This document shows positions 26,771 through 34,389 of a stretch of DNA of 39,358 bases, in pieces. The stretch's first letter is position 1. Each line of letters opens with the position of its first letter. A model generated the notes under the pieces. That model worked only from the letters and a program-made list of their open reading frames with translations, was not told the DNA's origin and ran no database searches. The translations under genes and the position numbers were made by a program. The stretch lies in NCBI GenBank assembly GCA_030372985.1, contig JAUCQB010000049.1, forward strand, positions 1-39,358, read 5' to 3'. Source of the DNA: Phycisphaerae bacterium. Its GTDB lineage: Bacteria; Planctomycetota; Phycisphaerae; UBA1845; PWPN01.

Positions 26771-27139
26771 CTACAGGACGATTCGCTTCACGGCCAACGT
26801 CGTAGCATTGAAATTCATCAGCAATCCGGCATGGAGTCTGGTGGCCTTCAGATACGATTTCACCTGCGCAAAATGGACATCCAGGAGTTCGCTGACTGCT
26901 TTCAGTTCGACAATGAGTTCCCGGCCGGCGATCAAGTCCATACGGTGCTTGCCGACCTCCTCCCCCTCGAAGATGATGGGGACTTCCCTCTGGCTCTCAT
27001 ACGGAAGTTGCCGATGATTCATGGCGACTTTCATGGCCCTATGGTAGATCGGCTCAACGTAGCCGGGGCCCAGTTCTTTGTGAACGGCAATGGCGGCCTC
27101 GATGACCTTGCCCGAAATGGCCTCGAACTCATGGCTCAT
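26771..27139 (-). CDS. GxxExxY-family protein (PD-(D/E)XK nuclease-like)
   Basis: 122 residues, complete. The family motif is GYVEPIY (G26, E29, Y32). A PD-(D/E)XK-like core follows: RMDLIAGRELIVELKAV with D68 and E78-L79-K80, then QVKSYLKAT and GLLMNFN, which closely match the family ending. Such proteins occur in many paralogous copies in planctomycetes and related groups and have no established function; nuclease activity is inferred from the fold. The ATG at 27139 has AGGAG about nine bases upstream, so it looks expressed. It lies between two direct copies of an inverted-repeat module and interrupts a metabolic operon, which suggests a mobile cassette. Confidence 0.85.
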   Translation of the reverse strand: MSHEFEAISGKVIEAAIAVHKELGPGYVEPIYHRAMKVAMNHRQLPYESQREVPIIFEGEEVGKHRMDLIAGRELIVELKAVSELLDVHFAQVKSYLKATRLHAGLLMNFNATTLAVKRIVL

Positions 27140-27180
27140 TTGCTGTTCTCCTCAATAGTACGCTTCTCATGAGCCTCGGC

Positions 27181-27377
27181 TAGCACGCGCTGACCGAGCG
27201 TTTGTCATCACGAAAACACGAAAGGGAGAAAGCACGAAAGAAAACCGGAGAAGCACTGCGTGCGAACGGGGCCGGGCGCTTTCCGACGGCCGTGTTCCCT
27301 GCGAGGTCACCCAGACGAGTAGTGCTCCTATCTGCTGCCTTCCCTTTCGTGTTTTCCTTCTTTCGTGTTTTCGTGAT
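27181..27377. repeat. Repeat module copy 2 with inverted arms
   Basis: This copy has the same order as copy 1: flank 27181-27206, left arm 27207-27244, centre of ~95 bases, right arm 27340-27377. The outer 18 bases of both arms are ATCACGAAAACACGAAAG and its complement, identical to copy 1. The inner parts of the arms differ slightly between copies (for example AAAG against AAAA before CACGAAAG). It ends nine bases before the stop codon of the DUF4861-like gene. Confidence 0.85.
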
Positions 27378-27385
27378 TCTGCCTT

Positions 27386-30385
27386 TCATTCTTCTTTTCC
27401 CCGATCCGATCCTGGTCGCAGACCCCCGGATTTGTGGGCCAGGATAGTCACGCTCTGCCTGAATTCGGCCGCCAGGGCCTCGACCTCCCGCTGCCAGTTT
27501 TCGACCGTCGGAGCGATGGGGTGCTGGCGGCCGCGGCACCAGTCGCCGATGATCCAGTACCGCAATTCGCCCTTGTCCGTGAGGTGGCAGCGGATGCGCC
27601 GCTCCTCAGGCAGGTCCACGATGTCCTCCGCTCGATTGGCGGAATCGATCATGATGGCCATGCCGATGTCGCCGATGACCTCCTCCTGCCAGCCCCAACT
27701 GCCCAGGATGCCTTTCGCCGGATCGGAGAAGGCCTGTTCGCGAGGCAGCTTGACCAGGCCTGGGGCCAGGAGAACCCTGCCTTTCGCGCCAGTCACAGTC
27801 ACTCTGATTTCCGACTCCTGCCGCTCAGCATAGGAGATGCACAGAATCCGCACCTTGAGATCCGGCTGGTCAGGCACGATGTTCTCCGCCGTGATTTCGA
27901 TCGCCGCGGTCACCGGCCCTTTGCCGAGTTGCTTCTTGGTGAACTTGACGTCGCCCTTACCGGCCGGGTTTTGCACCAGATAGGGTTTGTCATCGACATA
28001 CAGCGTCAAGCCGCCGAGGCCGGAGGCGTTGCCGACGTGCAGGGCATCGATGCCCCACTCGGTTTCGTCGTGGTAGCTCTTCTTGCCGATGGTGTCGTAG
28101 ATGAGCTGGTCGGTTTTTTTGCCGAAGAAATCGAATTGCCCCCAGTAAGCCCGGTAGGCACAGCGATTCGACTCCCAGCCGATGTTCGGGGGCACCCAGT
28201 CCTCGGCCGTGCTGGTCCTGTTCGGAAAGGTCCTGTTGCTCCTGCCCGCAGGCGAGTAGTACAAGTGATACGTCGCATCACCGCCGGCCGGCACATCGGC
28301 CAGAAAACTCAACTCCGGCCCCGCCGCCGGGTCGATCTCGCTCACCTGGTGCGGAACCTGTCGCCAGTCGAGCCAACGCTCCGGCGCGACCACGGCGCAG
28401 TTATCCGCATTGAAATCGGGCACTTTCGTCTGAATCCGCCTCAGACCCAGTGTCACGGGCCAATCGAGTCGCGCGGTTCTACCGCTGTTGCTCATCCTGA
28501 TCGAGATCCGTTTCGCGAAACCGCCGAGGCCATTCACCCGAGCCGTCACGGCGTCCTTGTCCTCGCGCGGGACGTACTGCGTTGCGGTCCGTAAATTGCC
28601 TACGCCGTATGCCGACTCAATGGCTTTCCACGCCTCCTTTTCGCCGTATCGCTGCTTCAGGGACCAGAGCAGCCGGTCGCGGACAAGATCGGCGTAGAAC
28701 CTGGCTCCAGCCGGGCAGCGGCGGATGTACTCGCCGAGATGCGTCTGGGGCATCCAGCCGTCCAGCTTGTTCAGGAAGAAGTCCTCGACGGCCTGAGCCT
28801 CGGGATAGCTGCCGGGCACCATTGCGGCCCTGGCGGCATCGATGAACGCCTGGCTCTCCATCACTGTCTGGTTCAGCTTGCTCTTGTAGAAAGTCGATAT
28901 GGCCACGAAGTCGGGCTCAAGCTCATGCTGGCTACCGTGTTGCACCGTCCAGTCGAACTCCGGCTTGCCATCGCCGTCCACGTCGATCAGCCGCCGCTCG
29001 AAGACGCCGTCCTCGTTGTCATCGCGGTACTGATACCGCGCATCCGGCTTGCCATCGAAATCGTAGTCCACGTCGAGCCAGCCTTTCGAAGCCCCTTTGA
29101 GGTGCAGGCGCCTGTCGGCCATGGAGTAGTAGAGTCTCATCGGCGAAACTGGTTTGAGGGCCAGTTCGTAACGCTTGTTCATCGCGCTGCAAGGCGGGCC
29201 GCCGACCTGTTTGAAGTCCGGGTTGCCGTGAGCGATGATCCCCTCCCATCGCTCGTGCGGGTCCCTTTCGACGTTCTCCTCGGTGTTGGCGTTCATTTCG
29301 TCCCAGGTCAGCAGCACGCGGTCCCACTGGGCATTCTGAACGAACTCCTGTGCCTTGTCGCGCCGCAGCCAGGCCTGCGTGGGGATGCCGCGAAGCTTGG
29401 TGCTGGTTGTGCCATCGGCCGGCAGGATCACCGGCCGGTCATCGGGAGCGCGGGCGGTGATCGAGAAATCGTAATCGTGCGTCCGACGGCCATACGCATC
29501 GTCGTCGGCATCGAAGCTGTACCGGATCGCGCGGACCTCGTTGCCGTGGCCTTCGATACGCAGGACGACTTCGCTGCACGTGTCGCCGTCAGGATCGTAA
29601 AACAGGAACGGATTCTCGAAGGCCGAGACCCACTCCTTGTCCTCCATCCGCAGGCCGAAGGCCACGAACGACTCGTCGCCGCTGAAATGGCAACGGTACT
29701 GGCACGTGCTCTGGTCGTAGGTGTAGTCGATGTCGTACCACAGCAGGTTGTCGTCTCCGTCGTCGCTGCCCCACCAGACCCGCAGTACATCTTTGCCGAA
29801 GTAGGGGTGCTCGGTCATGTAGAAGTAGAAGGCCATCTCGTCGACGTCGTTGTCGCCGTCGTTGTCCTGATAGTCGAGCACCACATCGACGCTGCCGTCG
29901 GCCTTCCAGTCAACGACGTACAGGTCGCTGTCGAGATCCGGTCCCTTCCAGGAATCGAGGTCGCCGTCCTCGTCGATCGCCCGTACCAGCAGCGGCCGAA
30001 CCTTGGCGGTGTGGCGGTAAGCAGTGTCGATGTACCAAGCCTCGTCGCTTTTCCCGTCGCCGTTGCGGTCCACGAAGATCCGCTCACCCGGCTTGGCGGC
30101 CTTGACCCTGGCCACCATGGCCGGATCGAGTTTGACCGCCTCGCCAAAAACCCGCAGAAACAACCGGGCCTTGGCGTCCCGGCCGTGGGCCGCAGTTGTC
30201 GCTGAAAACAGAATCAGCGTGGCCAACGCGGAATTGAGAATTGAGAATTGAGAATTGCGAATGAGTCGTGCGTGCCTGGCCAACGCAGTCCGAGGTGCCT
30301 TGAAAGCTAATAGCCAAGAGCTAACAGCTAATAGCTCTGCGAATAGCTGGCTGACCGCTGACCGCTGACCGCTGACAGCTCGCAT
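27386..30385 (-). CDS. Large secreted Asp-rich EF-hand/TSP3-like protein with C-terminal DUF4861-like domain
   Basis: 999 residues from an ATG at 30385 with an excellent AAGGAGG six bases upstream. Residues ~4-53 are translated short tandem repeats. They are followed by a signal-like LATLILFSATTAAHG. Residues ~90-550 contain many calcium-type loops (DRNGDGKSDE, DNDGDNDVDE, DPDGDTCSE, DYDFDGKPD, DVDGDGKPE) and share blocks with the lipoprotein encoded at 34386-36365 (RWEG, GGPxC, LYYS..D.R.HL.GA..GW). The last ~350 residues (NRCAYRAYWGQFDFFGKKTD, WGIDALHVGNASGLGGLTLY, GSWGWQEE) resemble DUF4861, a domain found in polysaccharide utilisation clusters. A glycan-processing surface role is likely; the reaction is unknown. 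An alternative start, TTG at 30226, would skip the repeats. Confidence 0.75.
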   Translation of the reverse strand: MRAVSGQRSAVSQLFAELLAVSSWLLAFKAPRTALARHARLIRNSQFSILNSALATLILFSATTAAHGRDAKARLFLRVFGEAVKLDPAMVARVKAAKPGERIFVDRNGDGKSDEAWYIDTAYRHTAKVRPLLVRAIDEDGDLDSWKGPDLDSDLYVVDWKADGSVDVVLDYQDNDGDNDVDEMAFYFYMTEHPYFGKDVLRVWWGSDDGDDNLLWYDIDYTYDQSTCQYRCHFSGDESFVAFGLRMEDKEWVSAFENPFLFYDPDGDTCSEVVLRIEGHGNEVRAIRYSFDADDDAYGRRTHDYDFSITARAPDDRPVILPADGTTSTKLRGIPTQAWLRRDKAQEFVQNAQWDRVLLTWDEMNANTEENVERDPHERWEGIIAHGNPDFKQVGGPPCSAMNKRYELALKPVSPMRLYYSMADRRLHLKGASKGWLDVDYDFDGKPDARYQYRDDNEDGVFERRLIDVDGDGKPEFDWTVQHGSQHELEPDFVAISTFYKSKLNQTVMESQAFIDAARAAMVPGSYPEAQAVEDFFLNKLDGWMPQTHLGEYIRRCPAGARFYADLVRDRLLWSLKQRYGEKEAWKAIESAYGVGNLRTATQYVPREDKDAVTARVNGLGGFAKRISIRMSNSGRTARLDWPVTLGLRRIQTKVPDFNADNCAVVAPERWLDWRQVPHQVSEIDPAAGPELSFLADVPAGGDATYHLYYSPAGRSNRTFPNRTSTAEDWVPPNIGWESNRCAYRAYWGQFDFFGKKTDQLIYDTIGKKSYHDETEWGIDALHVGNASGLGGLTLYVDDKPYLVQNPAGKGDVKFTKKQLGKGPVTAAIEITAENIVPDQPDLKVRILCISYAERQESEIRVTVTGAKGRVLLAPGLVKLPREQAFSDPAKGILGSWGWQEEVIGDIGMAIMIDSANRAEDIVDLPEERRIRCHLTDKGELRYWIIGDWCRGRQHPIAPTVENWQREVEALAAEFRQSVTILAHKSGGLRPGSDRGKEE
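30231..30378. repeat. Heptanucleotide tandem repeats inside the 5' end of a gene
   Basis: There are three seven-base arrays on the + strand. GAATTGA x4 (last unit GAATTGC) lies at 30231-30258. A degenerate GCTAATA x4 lies at 30306-30333. CTGACCG x4 (last unit CTGACAG) lies at 30351-30378. The ten-base word TGGCCAACGC occurs at 30220-30229 and again at 30277-30286, on either side of the first array. All of this is inside the coding region of the DUF4861-like gene, downstream of its ribosome binding site. Seven is not a multiple of three, so gain or loss of one unit would shift the frame. Confidence 0.85.
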
Positions 30386-30386
30386 T

Positions 30387-31685
30387 TCACACCTCCTTCA
30401 TCGCCTCAGCGACGGCCGCGAGTGTGCGGCCCACGTCATCCTGCGTATGCGCCGTCGAGACGAACCAGAGGCCGTCGGGGATCACGCGAATGCCGCGATC
30501 CTGCAAGGCCAGCCAGAAGCGGGTGTAGGCCTCCCGGTCCCGCGACAGGCTGGTGCGGTAATCGACGATCTCTTCCTTGTCGTTGAACGAAACGAAGAAG
30601 GCGGCAGGTGTTCCGCGGATTCGCACGTTCTTGCCGGCCTTGCGACCGATATCCGCGATCCCGGTCATCAACTGCTTGCCCATCTCGTGGGCATGTTTCA
30701 ACGCTGCTCCGCCGTCGGCCGCGAGCATGTCGAGTGCCGCCACGGTCGCCGCCATGCACGGGGCGTTCGAGTTGTATGTCCCCGCATGACTGACGGACAG
30801 ATCGCCGAAGCGCCTCATGTATTCCCGTTTGCCTGCAATCGCACTTACCGGAAATCCGCCCGACATGCCCTTGGCGAAGGTGGCCAGGTCCGGAGTCACG
30901 CCGAGAAGCTGCTGGGCCCCGCCCAGGCTGACCCGAAAGCCGGTAATCACCTCATCGAAGATAAGTAATGCCCCGTTGTTTGTGCACAACTCTCGCAGGC
31001 CTTCAAGAAAACCCTTCCGTGGCATGATTCCGCCCATGTTGCACATGATCGGTTCGGTGATAATGGCCGCGATCTGACCGGGGTGCTGCCTGAAGGCGCC
31101 TTCGATCAGCGCCAGGTCGTTCCACGGGCGGATGACCAGGTGTTCGGCGTCGGCCGGCGACTGGCCCTTGGTCACCGGGATGAGTGTTGGATTCTCTCGC
31201 GGTCCCGCCGCATCGAGCGGGGGAGCGAAATTCCAGAACTGGTTGTCGAACCAGCCGTGGTAGTGGCCTTCGAACCGCAGGATCTTCGTCCGGCCGGTCA
31301 CCGCCCGGGCCAGCCGGATCGCCCCGGTCACCGCCTCGCTGCCCGACGAGGAGAAACGCACCATCTCGGCGCAGGGCACGATCCGGCAGAATCGCTCGGC
31401 CGCCTCGATTTCCAGCTCATGCTGGCCGGCGTACATCAGCCCGATGTCGAGCTGCCGCTTGACCGCGTCGAGCACCGGCTTAGGCGAGTGCCCCAACAGC
31501 AGCGGCCCACGGGCCAGCACATAGTCGATGAACTCGTTGCCGTCGGCGTCCCAGACGTGCGAACCCTGGCCGCGGGCATAGAACATCGGGTGGGGCTTCC
31601 AGTTGGCCCGGACGTTGCTGTGAATGCCGCCGGGTGTCGTCTTGGACGCCTGTTCGCAAAGGCGGAGCGATTCATCGAACTTCAT
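30387..31685 (-). CDS. Glutamate-1-semialdehyde aminomutase-like class III aminotransferase
   Basis: 432 residues, PLP-dependent class III aminotransferase of the HemL type. Visible blocks are TTPGGIHSNVRANW near the N-terminus, FSSSGSEAVTGAIRLAR (phosphate binding), GHYHGWFDN, LIFDEVITGFRVSLGG (the Asp contacts the PLP nitrogen) and TFAKGMSGGFPVSAIAGK (Schiff-base Lys in the first AKG). Being embedded in a sugar-catabolic operon, it more likely transaminates a carbohydrate-derived carbonyl or amino compound than makes haem precursor, though the fold alone cannot decide. The ATG at 31685 overlaps the oxidoreductase stop (ATGA). The downstream gene begins one base after its stop. Confidence 0.85.
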   Translation of the reverse strand: MKFDESLRLCEQASKTTPGGIHSNVRANWKPHPMFYARGQGSHVWDADGNEFIDYVLARGPLLLGHSPKPVLDAVKRQLDIGLMYAGQHELEIEAAERFCRIVPCAEMVRFSSSGSEAVTGAIRLARAVTGRTKILRFEGHYHGWFDNQFWNFAPPLDAAGPRENPTLIPVTKGQSPADAEHLVIRPWNDLALIEGAFRQHPGQIAAIITEPIMCNMGGIMPRKGFLEGLRELCTNNGALLIFDEVITGFRVSLGGAQQLLGVTPDLATFAKGMSGGFPVSAIAGKREYMRRFGDLSVSHAGTYNSNAPCMAATVAALDMLAADGGAALKHAHEMGKQLMTGIADIGRKAGKNVRIRGTPAAFFVSFNDKEEIVDYRTSLSRDREAYTRFWLALQDRGIRVIPDGLWFVSTAHTQDDVGRTLAAVAEAMKEV

Positions 31686-32707
31686 GACAGCACGATCTCC
31701 TTGCCGGTACGCGACGATTCGTACGCTGCCAGAGCGGCGGCAACCGCCTGGCGGCCGTCCCAACCTGTGACCGCCGGCGAGCGATTCTCGATGCACGCGT
31801 CAATGAAGTCCTGGCACTGTCGGATGTAGCTCTCCAGCCGCACCGGGTCCAGAAAGCCCTTGCCCTGCCAGTCGATCGGGGGCTGGGTTTCGACCACCTG
31901 CCACTGCCCGTCAACCGCCAAACGAAGCTCGCCGTAGGCATCCAGGTCGATCATACCCTTCTCACCGACGATCCGGGCGGCGAACTGCGACCGCGGGAAC
32001 GACGGCTTGGGCAACTGGAACGAACTCCACAGGCTGGCGAACGTCCCGCCGCTCAGGGTCATCAGCACCATCGAAGTGCCTTCAACCTTGACGCCCGGCT
32101 CGAAGCTTGTGCACTTAGCATAAACCGTCCCGATCTCCTGCCTGCTCAGCCAGCGAATGGAGTCGAAGTTGTGGATGCCGTGGCCGAACAGCGTCCCCAG
32201 GTTGGCCGAATCGCTCTGCCACCTGGGCAGAGTGCCCACCCCGCCCTCCTGAAGCTGCATCGAGGCGATTTGCTGGATCCTGCCGATCCGCCCCTCGTCA
32301 ATGATCTGCTTGGCCCGTATGTTGCAGATCCGCGTCCGCTGGCCGAAGGCGATCGAGGATTGCACCTTGGCCTTCTTGCACGCGTCGAGAATCGCGTCGC
32401 AGTCGGCGACGGTGCAAGCCATGGGTTTCTCGATCAATATGTGTTTGCCCGCTTGGGCGGCGGCCAGCGCCTGCTCGGCGTGTACGTGGTGCGGCGTCGC
32501 GATGAACACCGCCTGGATGTCCTTGCGGGCCACCAGCGATTCGACCGACGGTTCCAGGTCGATGCCGTAGTCCTTGGCCAGTTGCCCGGCCCGCGAGCCG
32601 GCGGTTACCGCCCGAACCCGGGCCCGCCGGCAGTGCTTGTTGACCGTTTCCGCGTACGTCCGGCCCATGAAACCGGACCCGATGACTCCGATGCCGAATT
32701 CTGTCAT
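31682..32707 (-). CDS. Gfo/Idh/MocA-family oxidoreductase
   Basis: 341 residues. The N-terminal Rossmann fold has GVIGSGFMGRTYAE for NAD(P) binding, then FIATPHHVHAEQALAAAQAG and the family hallmark HILIEKPMACT (EKP Lys). The C-terminal alpha/beta domain has LFGHGIHNFDSIRWL, where the His is a usual substrate-site residue. It is cytoplasmic, with no signal. It oxidises or reduces a sugar, sugar acid or inositol-like substrate that cannot be named from sequence. Its ATG at 32707 overlaps the symporter stop (ATGA) and its stop overlaps the aminotransferase start, so the three are co-translated. Confidence 0.88.
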   Translation of the reverse strand: MTEFGIGVIGSGFMGRTYAETVNKHCRRARVRAVTAGSRAGQLAKDYGIDLEPSVESLVARKDIQAVFIATPHHVHAEQALAAAQAGKHILIEKPMACTVADCDAILDACKKAKVQSSIAFGQRTRICNIRAKQIIDEGRIGRIQQIASMQLQEGGVGTLPRWQSDSANLGTLFGHGIHNFDSIRWLSRQEIGTVYAKCTSFEPGVKVEGTSMVLMTLSGGTFASLWSSFQLPKPSFPRSQFAARIVGEKGMIDLDAYGELRLAVDGQWQVVETQPPIDWQGKGFLDPVRLESYIRQCQDFIDACIENRSPAVTGWDGRQAVAAALAAYESSRTGKEIVLS

Positions 32708-34389
32708 TGCTCTTGCTCCAACTGCGTATTGTTCTTCGGTGTGAAGGCGATCATCGCCAGGCCGATCACGAGGAGCCCCGTCGCAACCACGAGGTTGGAC
32801 TTGGATCCGGTTCCCCACTTCATCATCGGCGTCAGGCCCGCCAACAGAACGGCCGTGACCGCCAGGCAGCCACCCACCACCCTGGACGAGGAAGGCCCCG
32901 ATCCCGGCAAGGGTATCTCCTGCGGTGACAGCGGCGTCGCCAGTTTTTCCGCGAAGGCCCGGCTTCTGGTCAGTTCCTCGCCGCGGGCAGGGGCCAGGAG
33001 GCTGATGACTATCATTCCCACCATTGTTACGGCGGTGGTGGAGAAGGTGAGGACCATCTCCTGACAGCCGGCGAAGAAGAGGATCAGCCCCGTACTCAGT
33101 CCCAGGAGAAAACCTCCCGTCGCACCGGCGTTCGAGCATTTTCGCCAGACCAGTCCGGCCAACATGGGCAGAGCCAGCGGGGGGGAGGCGACACTGAAGA
33201 CCTTCATCATTTTTCGGAAAAGCACGTCGTCGCCGATCACACGGGCGACGTACAACGCGATGCCCAGCGGTATGATCCCGATAACGAACGTGGTTACGCG
33301 ACCTACGCAGACCAGACGCGACTCCGAGGCCGTCGGGTTGACCAACCTGCGATAGACGTCATTGGTCAGCACGCTCGCGACGCTGTTGTAGTCCCCGCTC
33401 AGGGAGGACATGGTGGCGGAGAACATCGCGGCGATAATCAGGCCCAACAGCCCCGAGGGCAGCAGTTTCACACAGATCGTGGCGTAGATGTCCTTTGCAT
33501 CGGCCCCCGGCATGTGCTGAGCCGCGGCCATGGCGGGCAAGATGAACAGCGGCGTGCCCAACAGGACCAGGAAGGCGACCAGCAGGCCCGTTCTGCGAGC
33601 CTCCTTCTCGTTGCGGACCGAGTAGTACCGTTGAACCAGGCCGAAGCTGGTGTTGTAGTTGCACATGACGACGATAAACCAGGCGATCAGCCACGCCCAA
33701 TTGTGTTCCGGCTTTACGGTGAAGTTGAAGAAGCCCTTGGGAGCCCCGTGGAAGAAACCCCCGATTCCTCCAACCTCGGCAAGAGAAACGGGAAGGAGGA
33801 TGATCACGCCGGCCATCATAACCACGAACTGAACGAAGTCTGTGACGGTCACGGCCCACAGGCCGCCGGCAAAAGTATAGGCCAGCGTGATAACTGCCGT
33901 AGCGATGATTCCGGTCTCGAGATTGAGCCCCACCGTGCCGGAGACGAAGAGGCCGGTGGCATACAGCCGCAGTCCATTGTCGATCATCCGGATGGGCACG
34001 TTTGCCCAGCCGAAGGTTTGGCGCAGACTCAGGCTGAATCGCTCTTCCAGGTACTCGACGGGGCTGTCGATCCTCGCCCTCCGCCACCTTGCCGCCAGGA
34101 CCATGGCCCCGATCATCACCGACGGCACGACCGTCCAGCCGATGATCAGGGGAAGCACTCCGTACTTGTACGCCAACTCGGAATACGAAATGAAGAGGAA
34201 TGTGGTGAAACTGGTCATGTAGAACGACACGCCTGACAGCCACCATGGAATCTGGTTGCGCGCCGAGAAGTAGTCGCGCATGTTCTTCATGTGGCGCCAG
34301 AAGTACGCCCCGATCGAGAGCATGATCACGAAATAACCGACGAGAATGACGTAGTCGGGGAGCCGAAGCGTTGTCTCCGCAAGCATCAT
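32704..34389 (-). CDS. Sodium:solute symporter (SSS family)
   Basis: A 561-residue polytopic transporter of the SSS family (SGLT/PutP fold), about 13-14 helices. Typical stretches are FSARNQIPWWLSGVSFYMTS near helix 1, TLAYTFAGGLWAVTVTDFVQ in helix 5, and LIIAAMFSATMSSLSGDYNS, which holds the conserved Ser/Thr of the Na2-site region of helix 8. It should import the product of extracellular glycan breakdown with Na+. The substrate is inferred only from its neighbours (lyase, esterase, oxidoreductase). The start overlaps the preceding lipoprotein stop (ATGA at 34389-34386). Confidence 0.9.
   Translation of the reverse strand: MMLAETTLRLPDYVILVGYFVIMLSIGAYFWRHMKNMRDYFSARNQIPWWLSGVSFYMTSFTTFLFISYSELAYKYGVLPLIIGWTVVPSVMIGAMVLAARWRRARIDSPVEYLEERFSLSLRQTFGWANVPIRMIDNGLRLYATGLFVSGTVGLNLETGIIATAVITLAYTFAGGLWAVTVTDFVQFVVMMAGVIILLPVSLAEVGGIGGFFHGAPKGFFNFTVKPEHNWAWLIAWFIVVMCNYNTSFGLVQRYYSVRNEKEARRTGLLVAFLVLLGTPLFILPAMAAAQHMPGADAKDIYATICVKLLPSGLLGLIIAAMFSATMSSLSGDYNSVASVLTNDVYRRLVNPTASESRLVCVGRVTTFVIGIIPLGIALYVARVIGDDVLFRKMMKVFSVASPPLALPMLAGLVWRKCSNAGATGGFLLGLSTGLILFFAGCQEMVLTFSTTAVTMVGMIVISLLAPARGEELTRSRAFAEKLATPLSPQEIPLPGSGPSSSRVVGGCLAVTAVLLAGLTPMMKWGTGSKSNLVVATGLLVIGLAMIAFTPKNNTQLEQEQ

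Noticed and set aside
26524..27377. Integron attC sites or a CRISPR array
   Set aside because: The arms lack attC core sites (RYYYAAC/GTTRRRY), only two modules exist, and there are no regularly spaced short repeats or cas genes.
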